DNA from: Nocardia bhagyanarayanae
GTDB lineage: Bacteria > Actinomycetota > Actinomycetes > Mycobacteriales > Mycobacteriaceae
Reading direction: 5' to 3'
Assembly: GCF_006716565.1 (NCBI RefSeq)
Contig: NZ_VFPG01000001.1
Span: forward strand, 3,286,001-3,350,000
DNA: 64,000 nucleotides
Made by a program: the position numbers and the translations under genes
Notes under the pieces: model-generated
What the model saw: the letters and a program-made list of their open reading frames with translations, nothing else
Told to the model about the DNA's origin: nothing
Databases searched by the model: none
Shown: one piece after another, positions 56,609 to 64,000 of the stretch
Layout: each line of letters begins with the position of its first letter
Position numbering within the stretch: position 1 is the first letter of the stretch

Positions 56609-56753
56609 GCGAACCGAGCGCACGTTCGGCGTCTGCGCCCGATCGCGGTGATCGCGTTCGAGAGGCGCGAACCGAGCGGGCGTGTCAGGTCGCTCGTCTG
56701 CCTGCGCTGCGGGCGAGACGCGGGCTGGGGACGCCGCGAACCAAGCGCCCGTT
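56609..56753 (+). repeat. Three spaced copies of GCGAACC(G/A)AGCG before the NUDIX gene
   Basis: Similar 18-mers starting GCGAACCGAGCG or GCGAACCAAGCG lie at 56609-56626, 56667-56684 and 56736-56753. The last one runs into the TATGGT -10-like box of the NUDIX gene. Spacing is 58 and 69 bp. Confidence 0.45.
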
Positions 56754-56764
56754 ATGGTGCAGGT

Positions 56765-57607
56765 GTGAGTGAGACAACGACGTCGGCTGACGCTCAGCCG
56801 CAGGAACCCTCGCCCCCGAAGGACGCGTCCACGGTGATGCTGGTGCGCGACGGGGCGGACGGTCCCGAGGTGTTCCTGCAGCGACGAGTCGGGGCGATGG
56901 CCTTCGCCGCGGGCATGACGGTGTTCCCGGGCGGTGGCGTCGATCCCGCCGACAGCACCGTCGAGATCGACTGGGCGGGTCCGGATCCGGCCTGGTGGGC
57001 CGAGCGGTTCGCGACCACCGAACCGCGCGCGAAGGCGTTGGTGTGCGCGGCGGTCCGGGAGACCTTCGAGGAATGCGGCGTGCTGCTCGCGGGCCCGACG
57101 GCCGACACCGTTGTCGGCGACACGGCCCCGTACCGCGAGGCGCGCGGCAAGCTCGAGCGCCGCGAACTCTCCCTCGCCACCTTCCTGGCCGAGGAGAAGC
57201 TGGTGCTGCGCGCGGATCTGTTGCGGCCGTGGGCGAATTGGATCACCCCGGTCATCGAGCCGCGCCGCTACGACACCCACTTCTTCGTCGCCGTCCTGCC
57301 GCAGGGCCAGCTGGCCGACGGCGCGACCACCGAGGCCGCCGAGGTCCACTGGCGCACCCCGGCCGAGGCACTGGACCGCTGGCGCGCGGGCACCGACATC
57401 CTGCTCCCGCCGACCTGGTCCCAGCTGGACGCGCTGGGCCGCTTCGCCTCCACGGCGGAGATCTTCGCGGCCGAGCCGGTCATCGACGCGATCATGCCGG
57501 AGTTCACCGATGTCGACGGCACCAAGATGCTGAGCTTCCCCGACAACGACCGCTACTTCGCGGACCTGCCCGAAGCGGGCAAGCTCAAGGGTTCCGCCCG
57601 TCGGTAG
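56765..57607 (+). CDS. NUDIX hydrolase family protein
   Basis: A 280-residue protein. The core begins STVMLVRDGADGPEVFLQRR, FPGGGVDPAD follows, and the diverged Nudix box reads AVRETFEECGVLLAG. The insert between the glycines and the RExxEE helix is longer than in classical MutT. These proteins resemble eukaryotic NUDT19-type hydrolases acting on CoA derivatives; Rv3040c is the likely orthologue. GTG 56765 follows TATGGT by six bases (leaderless). Confidence 0.85.
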   Translation: MSETTTSADAQPQEPSPPKDASTVMLVRDGADGPEVFLQRRVGAMAFAAGMTVFPGGGVDPADSTVEIDWAGPDPAWWAERFATTEPRAKALVCAAVRETFEECGVLLAGPTADTVVGDTAPYREARGKLERRELSLATFLAEEKLVLRADLLRPWANWITPVIEPRRYDTHFFVAVLPQGQLADGATTEAAEVHWRTPAEALDRWRAGTDILLPPTWSQLDALGRFASTAEIFAAEPVIDAIMPEFTDVDGTKMLSFPDNDRYFADLPEAGKLKGSARR

Positions 57608-57815
57608 TGGCTCTGCAGATACCTAGCAGTGGGCTACCAGCGCTGCGGGGCCGTCCCAACACCTTCGCGAGATCGCAGGCATGCGGGCCGTCCCCAACCT
57701 CTGCGAGCGTCGCCGGGCTGCGGGGCGCGAGGCGGCAGAGCTGGGCGCTTATCCAACCCCTGCGGCGCGCACGGGAATGCGGGGTGCCGCGGCGGCGGAA
57801 GGTAGCGTGCGTGCC

Positions 57816-58592
57816 ATGGCCGAATTCGTGACCTTGGAGCTGCCGGAAGGTGAGGGCGCGCGGGGCGTCGCCGTCCTGCGGATCGCTCGTCCGCCGATGA
57901 ACCCGCTCAACGTTCAGGTGGTGCGGGAGGTGGCCGAAGCCGCGGCGGCGGTGGCGGCGGATCCGCGGGTCGCGGCCCTCGTCGTGTACGGCGACGAGCG
58001 CGTGTTCTCCGCGGGTGACGACGTGGCCGAGCTGGCCGCCCTGAACGCCGACCAGGCCCAGGCCATGGCCGCCGACGTGCAGTCCGCGCTGGGGTGCCTG
58101 GCCAAGGTTCCGCAGCCGACCGTCGCCGCGATCAGCGGGTACTGCCTCGGCGCCGGGCTGGAGCTCGCACTCGGCGCCGACCGCCGCGTCATCGGCGACA
58201 ACGTCAAGCTCGGCCTGCCGCAGATCCACGCCGGCCTCATCCCGCTCGCGGGTATCCGGCGGCTCTCGCTGCTGATCGGTCCCGGCCCCGCCAAGGATCT
58301 CGTCTACACCGGACGTTTCGTGGAGCCGGACGAGGCGCGCGCACTCGGCCTGGTCGACGAGGTAGTAGCCCCCGACGACGTCTTCGCCGCCGCGCTGCGC
58401 TGGGCCGAACGCTTCACCGACGGCCCCGCCCGCGCGCTGGCCGCGGCCAAGGCGGTATTCGAGGCGGGCCCGCACGGTCTGGACCGCGCCCGCACCGAAT
58501 GGGCAGGGTTGTTCGCCACCGAGGACCGCCGGATCGGCACCGAATCCTATGTAGCCGACGGCCCGGGTTCCGCGGCCTTCGTCGGTCGCTGA
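57816..58592 (+). CDS. Enoyl-CoA hydratase/isomerase family protein (EchA17-like)
   Basis: A 258-residue crotonase. The oxyanion-hole segments are FSAGDDVAE and YCLGAGLELALGAD. At the first catalytic position the usual PE is PQ (GLPQIHAGLIPLAG), and the second Glu is Asp or Lys (AKDLVYTGR). Simple hydratase activity is therefore doubtful. ATG 57816 has TAGCGT seven bases upstream, another leaderless pattern. Position matches Rv3039c. Confidence 0.87.
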   Translation: MAEFVTLELPEGEGARGVAVLRIARPPMNPLNVQVVREVAEAAAAVAADPRVAALVVYGDERVFSAGDDVAELAALNADQAQAMAADVQSALGCLAKVPQPTVAAISGYCLGAGLELALGADRRVIGDNVKLGLPQIHAGLIPLAGIRRLSLLIGPGPAKDLVYTGRFVEPDEARALGLVDEVVAPDDVFAAALRWAERFTDGPARALAAAKAVFEAGPHGLDRARTEWAGLFATEDRRIGTESYVADGPGSAAFVGR

Positions 58593-58740
58593 CCCCTTTC
58601 GCGACCCGTGCCGAACGCGTCGTAGCACAGGGCTGAAGGCGGCCGCCCGCACACAGACCGATCGGTTCGATAGGGGTGTGCCAGGAGATTGCCCTGATAG
58701 GAACATGTTCTCATTTGGCCGTCGGTCCAGCACTCCGCGA

Positions 58741-58765
58741 GAAGCCCGGGCCGACAGCGGGCTTC
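58741..58765 (+). terminator. Hairpin between the crotonase and methyltransferase genes
   Basis: GAAGCCCG/CGGGCTTC, an 8-bp stem with a 9-base loop, 148 bases after the crotonase stop. Confidence 0.6.
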
Positions 58766-58794
58766 ATCTGGGGATTTATGTAGGCTAGGCGACC

Positions 58795-59772
58795 ATGACG
58801 GTACGTCCCGACGACCCCGCGCCGAACCCGCATGCCACCGAGGCCGAGGTCGAAGCAGCGCTGAAGGATACGAAGCTCGCCCAGGTGCTCTACCACGACT
58901 GGGAAGCGGAGACCTATGACGACAAATGGTCCATCTCCTATGACGAGCGCTGTATCGAATACGCCCGCGGCCGCTTCGACGCCGCGGTGGGCCCCGCGCC
59001 GCTGCCCTACGAGAAGGCGCTCGAGCTCGGCTGCGGCACGGGCTTCTTCCTGCTGAACCTGATGCAGGGCGGCGTCGCCAAGTCCGGCTCGGTCACCGAC
59101 CTCTCGCCTGGCATGGTGAAGGTGGCGCTGCGCAACGCGGAGAACCTGGGCCTGGACGTGGACGGCCGAGTCGCCGACGCCGAGACCATCCCCTACGACG
59201 ACGACACCTTCGATCTGGTCGTCGGTCACGCCGTGCTGCACCACATCCCGGATGTGGAGCTGGCGCTGAAGGAGTGCCTGCGGGTGCTCAAGCCCGGCGG
59301 TCGCTTCGTCTTCGCCGGTGAGCCGACCACCGTGGGCAACTTCTACGCCCGCTGGCTCGGCCGCATCACCTGGAAGGCCACCACCTCGGTCACCAAGCTG
59401 CCCGCGCTGGCGGGCTGGCGTCGCCCGCAGGAGGAGCTCGACGAGTCCTCGCGCGCCGCGGCGCTGGAGGCGGTCGTCGACCTGCACACCTTCGATCCCC
59501 GCGACCTCGAATCGATGGCGCGGTCCGCGGGCGCGGTCGAGGTCAAGGCGAGCACCGAGGAATTCGCCGCCGCGCTGTGGGGCTGGCCGGTGCGCACCTT
59601 CGAGGCGGCCGTGCCCGCCGAGAAGCTCGGCATGGGCTACCGGATGGCGATGTACCGCGCCTGGCTCGGACTGAGCTGGGTGGACGAGAACATCATGCGC
59701 CGCGTGGTGCCGCGCCAGTTCTTCTATAACGCCATGATCACCGGCGTGAAGCCGGGCGCGTCCGCCAAGTAG
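58795..59772 (+). CDS. Class I SAM-dependent methyltransferase
   Basis: A 325-residue methyltransferase. SAM motif I is ALELGCGTGFFLLNLMQGG (about 76-94), followed by SVTDLSPGMVKVA, DAETIPYDDDTFDLVVGHAVLHHIPD and VLKPGGRFVFAGEP. The C-terminal 120 residues are family-specific. It is the likely orthologue of Rv3038c; the substrate is unknown. TAGGCT eight bases before ATG suggests a leaderless start. Confidence 0.88.
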   Translation: MTVRPDDPAPNPHATEAEVEAALKDTKLAQVLYHDWEAETYDDKWSISYDERCIEYARGRFDAAVGPAPLPYEKALELGCGTGFFLLNLMQGGVAKSGSVTDLSPGMVKVALRNAENLGLDVDGRVADAETIPYDDDTFDLVVGHAVLHHIPDVELALKECLRVLKPGGRFVFAGEPTTVGNFYARWLGRITWKATTSVTKLPALAGWRRPQEELDESSRAAALEAVVDLHTFDPRDLESMARSAGAVEVKASTEEFAAALWGWPVRTFEAAVPAEKLGMGYRMAMYRAWLGLSWVDENIMRRVVPRQFFYNAMITGVKPGASAK

Positions 59773-60966
59773 GTGGGCTACCGCTTCGGTCGCGCGGACA
59801 TCGCCTTCCTCGCCTCCGCGACAGGGCGTGCCGCGCTGGCCGAGGTGGACCGGCTGGAACTGTCCCCCGCGACGCACCTGCGCGACTTGGAGCGGGTGCG
59901 TCGCGACAACGGGGAGCACGCCGCCGCCCTCGTGGAGACCGTGCGGCTGCGCAGGAAGGCCGCCGCCAAACTGCACGGCGCGGGGGAGTGGCTGTTCACC
60001 GACGACGCGCTACAGCAGGCGACGCCGACCACGGTCGCCCGGCACCGGGCGGCCCGGCTCGCCGGACGGGCCGTGCACGACGTCACCTGTTCCATCGGCG
60101 CCGAACTCGCCGAGCTGGCCGAGGTGTGCCCGGCCGTCGTCGGCAGCGACCTGGACGAGGTGCGGCTGGCGATCGCCGCGCACAACCTCGGTGCGCGGTG
60201 GTGGCCGCTGTCCGGTACCGCGACCGGGAATGTCTTGCTGGCCAAGGCCGATGCTCTCGTGCCGAGCAGTACCGGCACGGTGATCATCGCCGATCCGGCA
60301 CGCCGCTCGGACGGTCGCCGCACCCACGACCCGGCCAAGTTGCAGCCTCCGCTGCCCGACCTGCTCGACGCCTACGCGGGTCGCGACATCGCCGTGAAGT
60401 GCGCGCCCGGACTGGATTTCGACCGGCTCGGCTGGTCCGGCGAGATCGAGGTGGTCTCGCTGGACGGCGCGGTGCGCGAGGCGTGCCTGTGGTCGGCGGG
60501 CCTGGCCGAATCCGGCGTGACCCGTCGCGCCACGGTGCTGAGCGCACGTGGCGCGCCGGAAGTCCTCACCGACGCCGAGCCGGACGAACTGCTCGAGCGG
60601 CCGCCCGGCGACTGGATCATCGATCCCGACGGCGCGATCGTCCGCGCCGGTCTGGTCCGGCACTACGCCGCGAGACACGGCCTGTGGCAACTGGATCCGC
60701 ATATCGCCTACCTCACCGGTGACGCCGTCCCCGAGGGTGTCCGCGGCTTCCGCATAGAGGACCGGCTCGAGCTACGCGAGAAGACGTTGCGCCAGGAGCT
60801 GGCCCGCCGCGACTGCGGGGCGCTGGAGATCCTGGTGCGCGGCGTCGACGTCGACCCGGACGCGCTGCGCAAACGCCTCAAGCTCAGGGGCAGCGTCCCC
60901 TATACATTGGTGATCACCCGAATCGGCCGCGCCGCCGCGGTGTTCCTGTGTACGGCGCACGTCTAG
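59773..60966 (+). CDS. SAM methyltransferase-like protein with THUMP-like C-terminus
   Basis: A 397-residue protein (Rv3037c-like). Residues about 105-215 resemble the methyltransferase core (VHDVTCSIGAELAELA, VVGSDLDEVRLAIAAHNLG, VIIADPARR with the DPAR catalytic-type motif). The C-terminal segment from about 320 (RDCGALEILVRGVDVDPDALRKRL) is the THUMP-like domain. The substrate is probably RNA, by analogy. GTG 59773 follows the previous TAG with no gap. Confidence 0.8.
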   Translation: MGYRFGRADIAFLASATGRAALAEVDRLELSPATHLRDLERVRRDNGEHAAALVETVRLRRKAAAKLHGAGEWLFTDDALQQATPTTVARHRAARLAGRAVHDVTCSIGAELAELAEVCPAVVGSDLDEVRLAIAAHNLGARWWPLSGTATGNVLLAKADALVPSSTGTVIIADPARRSDGRRTHDPAKLQPPLPDLLDAYAGRDIAVKCAPGLDFDRLGWSGEIEVVSLDGAVREACLWSAGLAESGVTRRATVLSARGAPEVLTDAEPDELLERPPGDWIIDPDGAIVRAGLVRHYAARHGLWQLDPHIAYLTGDAVPEGVRGFRIEDRLELREKTLRQELARRDCGALEILVRGVDVDPDALRKRLKLRGSVPYTLVITRIGRAAAVFLCTAHV

Positions 60967-61502
60967 GACTCCAGCTTCTTCACGATCCGCTGCACCGTCA
61001 GCCAGGTGCGGGTGGTGATGTCCTTGCCGTAGGTCTTGTCCAGCCAGGCCATGAAGTCCGGGGTCTTCGGGGTGCTGTTGTCGATGACGGTGAGAAACGC
61101 GCGCGCCTCGGCGTCGTAGCCGATGATCCGGGTCAGCTCGTCACCGGCGTCCGGATGCTCGACCTTCGGACGCTGGTCTTTGAAGAAGGTGACCGTGAGG
61201 TACGAGCCCCGCTCGTGGGTGAGGCCCTCGAACGGGTCGCGATCGAGCAGTTCGCGCAGTTCCTCATAACTGCGCACGATGGTCCCGCCCGGAATCCCCA
61301 GTTCGCGGTTCAGCGCCTCCTGGATTCGATCCTCCAGCGCCGCCGCGTCGTCGTCGGCGCAGCGGAACACCACGTTGCCGCTGGACAGGATGGTCGCGAC
61401 CTTCTCGAAGCCGAGCCCTTCGAACACCGCGCGCAACTTCTCGTTGCGCATGTTCGGGTTGGACGGCATGATCCCGCGCAGCAGCGCCGCGTACCTGTTC
61501 AT
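60963..61502 (-). CDS. DUF1697 family protein
   Basis: A 179-residue protein beginning MNRYAALLRGIMPSNPNMRN, followed by LRAVFEGLGFEKVATILSSGNVVF, the standard DUF1697 pattern. Function unknown. Its TAG stop and the TAG of the convergent methyltransferase gene share the four bases CTAG, so the genes overlap tail to tail. Confidence 0.85.
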   Translation of the reverse strand: MNRYAALLRGIMPSNPNMRNEKLRAVFEGLGFEKVATILSSGNVVFRCADDDAAALEDRIQEALNRELGIPGGTIVRSYEELRELLDRDPFEGLTHERGSYLTVTFFKDQRPKVEHPDAGDELTRIIGYDAEARAFLTVIDNSTPKTPDFMAWLDKTYGKDITTRTWLTVQRIVKKLES

Positions 61503-61543
61503 GCCGACGACCGTACTCGAGCGGACCGACGACTTCCGTCGAA

Positions 61544-62293
61544 CTACGCCTGCTGGGTGACGCCGTTCTTCTTGCGTTCGATGTCCTCCAGCGCGGCGAT
61601 GTACTTCGCCCGCTCCTCGGCGCCCGCCTCCCAGGTGGCCTTGCGGTTCTTGACCACCTTGGCCGGCGCGCCGACGGCGATGCTGTAGTCCGGGATCTCG
61701 CCCTTGACCACCGCGTGCGCGCCGAGCACGCAGCCGCGGCCGACCCGGGTCTCGCGCAGCACGGTCACCTTGGCGGCGATCCACGTGTCGGGGCCGATGC
61801 GGACGGGGCTCTTCACGATGCCCTGGTCCTTGATGGGCAGCGTGATGTCGTCCATCTTGTGGTCGAAGTCGCAGATGTAGCACCAGTCGGCGACCAGGGT
61901 CGATTCGCCGATCTCGATGTCGAGGTAGGTGTTGACGACGTTGTCCTTGCCGAACACCACCTTGTCGCCGATGCGCAGCGAGCCCTCGTGGCAGCGGATG
62001 GCGTTGCCGTCGCCGATGTGCACCCAGCGACCGATCTCCATCCGGCTCAGCTCGGGGGTCGCGTGGATCTCGACACGGCGGCCGAGGAACACCATGCCGC
62101 GCAGCACGATGTGCGGGTTCGCCAGCTTGAACTTGAACAGCCGGTAGTAACGGACCAGATACCAGGGCGTGTAGGCGCGGTTGGCGAGCACCCAGCGCAG
62201 CGACGCCATGGTCAGAAATCGCGCCTGCTGCGGATCCCGGCGGCGCGAACCCCGCCACCGCGAGCGCAACGGTGCGCCCCACATGCTCGTCAC
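61544..62293 (-). CDS. Left-handed beta-helix acyltransferase (hexapeptide type)
   Basis: A 249-residue transferase. After 80 residues with YTPWYLVRYYRLFKFKL, hexapeptide repeats run from about 85 to 215 (VEIHATPELSRMEIGRWVHI, then VVNTYLDIEIGESTLVADWC, then RVGRGCVLGAHAVVKG and IAVGAPAKVVKNR). It is an acetyltransferase of the xenobiotic/sugar O-acyltransferase type, acting on a sugar or lipid head group. The Rv3034c product has the same opening, as I recall it. Confidence 0.87.
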   Translation of the reverse strand: MTSMWGAPLRSRWRGSRRRDPQQARFLTMASLRWVLANRAYTPWYLVRYYRLFKFKLANPHIVLRGMVFLGRRVEIHATPELSRMEIGRWVHIGDGNAIRCHEGSLRIGDKVVFGKDNVVNTYLDIEIGESTLVADWCYICDFDHKMDDITLPIKDQGIVKSPVRIGPDTWIAAKVTVLRETRVGRGCVLGAHAVVKGEIPDYSIAVGAPAKVVKNRKATWEAGAEERAKYIAALEDIERKKNGVTQQA

Positions 62294-62503
62294 GAACCGT
62301 TCTCCCGTCGTGTTCCTCGGGACCGGCGACCCGAGGGGCTGTCTTTGGCTACACAGCGTACTTTCGCGCGCTCACGCCCCCGGCTCTACCCTCACGTTCG
62401 CCCGGCGAGGGGTTCGCCCGGCGAACTTGCCGTGCCGGAGGCGCGGCCGATCGGGCGCAGGCTAGTCTTGCGAGCGGCCACCGACCAGAGGGGAGAACAG
62501 CAG

Positions 62504-63835
62504 GTGCGAACCGGTAGCGTGCGGGCTGTCGCCACACAGCCGCGATCCCGGGTGCGTGCGGTGGCCGCGCTGGCCGCCATGGGCGCGCTCGCCCTGACCG
62601 CCTGCGGCACCGACGTCGACGACATCACCGTGGGTCCCGGGAAGGGTTGGCCCGCCGCGCACCACGACGGTCGCAACAGCGGCGTCAGCCCCGTGACCGG
62701 CGCCCGCTCGCTGACGTTGAGCTGGTCCAGGCCCGCCGCAGGTCCCATCGAGCAGCCGGTCGTCATCGGCGCCGAGGGCCAGCTGTTCCTGACCACCCGC
62801 ACGCCCAACGGTTGCGCCATCCTGTCGTTGCAGATGCCGACCGGCCGCAAGCGGTTCTGTGATGTGCTCGGCCCCAACGCGATCTCCTCGCCCGCCGCGG
62901 TGGACGGCGCGAGCAACGTCTACGTCGGCGACGACGGCGCGGTGAACTCCTACAACTACCTCGGTCAGCCGCGCTGGCGCACTCCCGTTGCCGGCGTGCC
63001 GGTTTCGGTGCAGTTCACCGGTGACAGCCGACTGCTCACCATCACCCAGTCCGGCCAGGTGGACGTGCTCGACCGGCAGACCGGCCTGCGGACCGTGCCG
63101 ACCGTCCAGCTGCTCGGCGAGCCCGACTTCCTGGAGCACCCCGACCTGATCCGCCCCGCCTCTGGCCAGGGTCTCGACGACTGCGGCACCGGCGGCCCGC
63201 AGTGCCCGGTCGCGAACATCTCGGCGATCGAGCAGTCCACCGGCCGCTTCTACGTCACCGTGTGGCAGCCCGGTTCGGCGAACGCGGCGCTGGTCGCTCT
63301 GCGCTACGCCGACAACAAGATTCAGCAGGAGTGGCGCGCGGAGGTACTGACCGAGGGCAGCGCCACCGGTCCCGCGCTGTCCGCGGACGGCGGCACCGTC
63401 TACGTCGGCGACAACACCGAGCGGCTGATCGCCGTCGACACCGCCGACGGGCGCGTCAAGTGGGTGCGGCCGCTGGGATTCACCCCGAGCGGCGGGATCT
63501 CGGTCTCCGCCGAGGGTCTGATCATCCCGGCGGGCGACGAGGGTTACCTGCTCGCCCTGCGCGACACCGGCGAGACCGCCGAAACCGTCTGGGAGCGCAA
63601 GGATCTGGCGCTGCGCGGCGTGCCGGTGCAGACCGCGGGCGGCACCGGCTACACCGCAGCGGCGATCGGCGAGGGCCTGAGCCTGATCACTTTCGACACC
63701 GCCAGCGGCGACACCATCGACTCCGATGTGCTGCCCGGCGCGAAGGGCAGCACCACCGGCACCTCGGTCGGCGCCGAGGGCGAGGTGGTGCTGGCCACGC
63801 GGATCGGCGAGGTCTTCGTCTTCAAGCCGGAGTAA
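62504..63835 (+). CDS. PQQ-type beta-propeller lipoprotein
   Basis: A 443-residue lipoprotein (lipobox ALTAC, near residue 32). The mature part has repeated propeller blades: SSPAAVDGASNVYVGDDGAV, GPALSADGGTVYVGDNTERL and GISVSAEGLIIPAGDEGYLL, with tryptophan docking motifs. It is the likely orthologue of Rv3035. There is no quinone-enzyme context, so a binding or scaffold role at the cell surface is more likely than dehydrogenase activity. GTG 62504 follows GGGGAG, and a TAGTCT -10-like box lies at 62463. Confidence 0.83.
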   Translation: MRTGSVRAVATQPRSRVRAVAALAAMGALALTACGTDVDDITVGPGKGWPAAHHDGRNSGVSPVTGARSLTLSWSRPAAGPIEQPVVIGAEGQLFLTTRTPNGCAILSLQMPTGRKRFCDVLGPNAISSPAAVDGASNVYVGDDGAVNSYNYLGQPRWRTPVAGVPVSVQFTGDSRLLTITQSGQVDVLDRQTGLRTVPTVQLLGEPDFLEHPDLIRPASGQGLDDCGTGGPQCPVANISAIEQSTGRFYVTVWQPGSANAALVALRYADNKIQQEWRAEVLTEGSATGPALSADGGTVYVGDNTERLIAVDTADGRVKWVRPLGFTPSGGISVSAEGLIIPAGDEGYLLALRDTGETAETVWERKDLALRGVPVQTAGGTGYTAAAIGEGLSLITFDTASGDTIDSDVLPGAKGSTTGTSVGAEGEVVLATRIGEVFVFKPE

Positions 63836-63884
63836 GCGCCGCTTTCACGGAGCGATCCGCCGGTCTTCGGACGTACTGCGCCCG

Positions 63885-64000
63885 TCAGATCGGGTTGTTC
63901 GGATCCCGTTCCGGCAGCGGACGTTCCACGATGACCGGCCTGCCGAGCGGATTGCGCACCCGGCGTTTGGCTTCCGAGTACACCTGCGCGGTCTCCGCGG
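63885..64000 (-). CDS. Partial CDS, C-terminus only
   Basis: The last 37 codons of a minus-strand gene that begins beyond the window: QVYSEAKRRVRNPLGRP, then VIVERPLPERDPNNPI and TGA. Codon use is normal. The family cannot be told from this fragment. Confidence 0.55.
   Translation of the reverse strand, partial: AETAQVYSEAKRRVRNPLGRPVIVERPLPERDPNNPI

Overview
The window is GC-rich DNA (my estimate is about 70% G+C). Gene starts often use GTG or TTG, overlaps between genes are frequent, and several genes look leaderless. Lipoproteins, F420-type and mycobacterial-type families, and a long gene order shared with Mycobacterium tuberculosis point to a mycolate-containing actinomycete. I think Nocardia or a close relative (Rhodococcus type) is most likely; this is inference, because no rRNA gene is present. 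I saw no insertion sequence, prophage, CRISPR array or tRNA. Most of the window looks like chromosomal core and near-core DNA.

Layout. 0-2.7 kb (minus strand): the start of an unknown gene, a YbaB-like protein, then a translationally coupled thiolase/SDR pair behind a repeated operator-like motif. 2.8-9.2 kb: a BASS-type transporter, a membrane-anchored GH65 enzyme with a C-terminal F5/8C-like domain, a quinone-reductase-like MDR enzyme and a PAP2-diacylglycerol kinase fusion. 9.2-15.2 kb: a catabolic cluster of a glutamine-synthetase-like ligase, a PuuD-like amidohydrolase, an aldehyde dehydrogenase and an SDR, then an MHS transporter behind a perfect CRP/GlxR-type site. Together these suggest gamma-glutamylated polyamine or amine degradation. 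15.2-22.1 kb: small regulators and membrane proteins, a TetR/DoxX divergon with two matching operators, a short Rho-like protein with a 581-base upstream region, a thioesterase, an ECF sigma factor and a Rieske lipoprotein. 22.1-26.3 kb: a peptidoglycan amidase with a repetitive tail, a CobW-type GTPase and an AraC regulator.

26.4-30.5 kb is a compact molybdenum cofactor locus: moeA, a moaC-moaB fusion and moaE on the minus strand, divergent from moaA-moaD. 30.6-35.2 kb holds an ECF42-type sigma factor with its DGPF partner, an ammonia-type NadE, and a TetR/FMN-reductase divergon. 35.4-47.7 kb is the class Ib ribonucleotide reductase region. nrdH-nrdI-nrdE and nrdF lie 8 kb apart, and each is preceded by two NrdR-box-like palindromes exactly 32 bp apart, so they are probably one regulon. 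The stretch between them holds an F420-type oxidoreductase, a Phd-like antitoxin with a frameshifted partner remnant, a membrane-tethered receiver-like protein, an orphan VapB-like antitoxin, MgtE behind a short proline/arginine-rich leader ORF, and two DUF3558-type lipoproteins.

47.7-64 kb continues with an intradiol dioxygenase, a FecB-like binding protein, a double VOC protein, ctaD, serB, a chagasin-type inhibitor lipoprotein, a PTH2-like protein, an ABC ATPase, a NUDIX hydrolase, a crotonase, two methyltransferase-type proteins, a DUF1697 protein, a hexapeptide acyltransferase and a PQQ-propeller lipoprotein. From memory, this order follows the M. tuberculosis Rv3034c to Rv3055 neighbourhood. 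The most promising items to follow up are the short Rho paralogue, the split and doubly boxed nrd regulon with a possible cobalamin-type leader, the mgtE leader peptide, and the small signalling/toxin-antitoxin patch at 40-42 kb.
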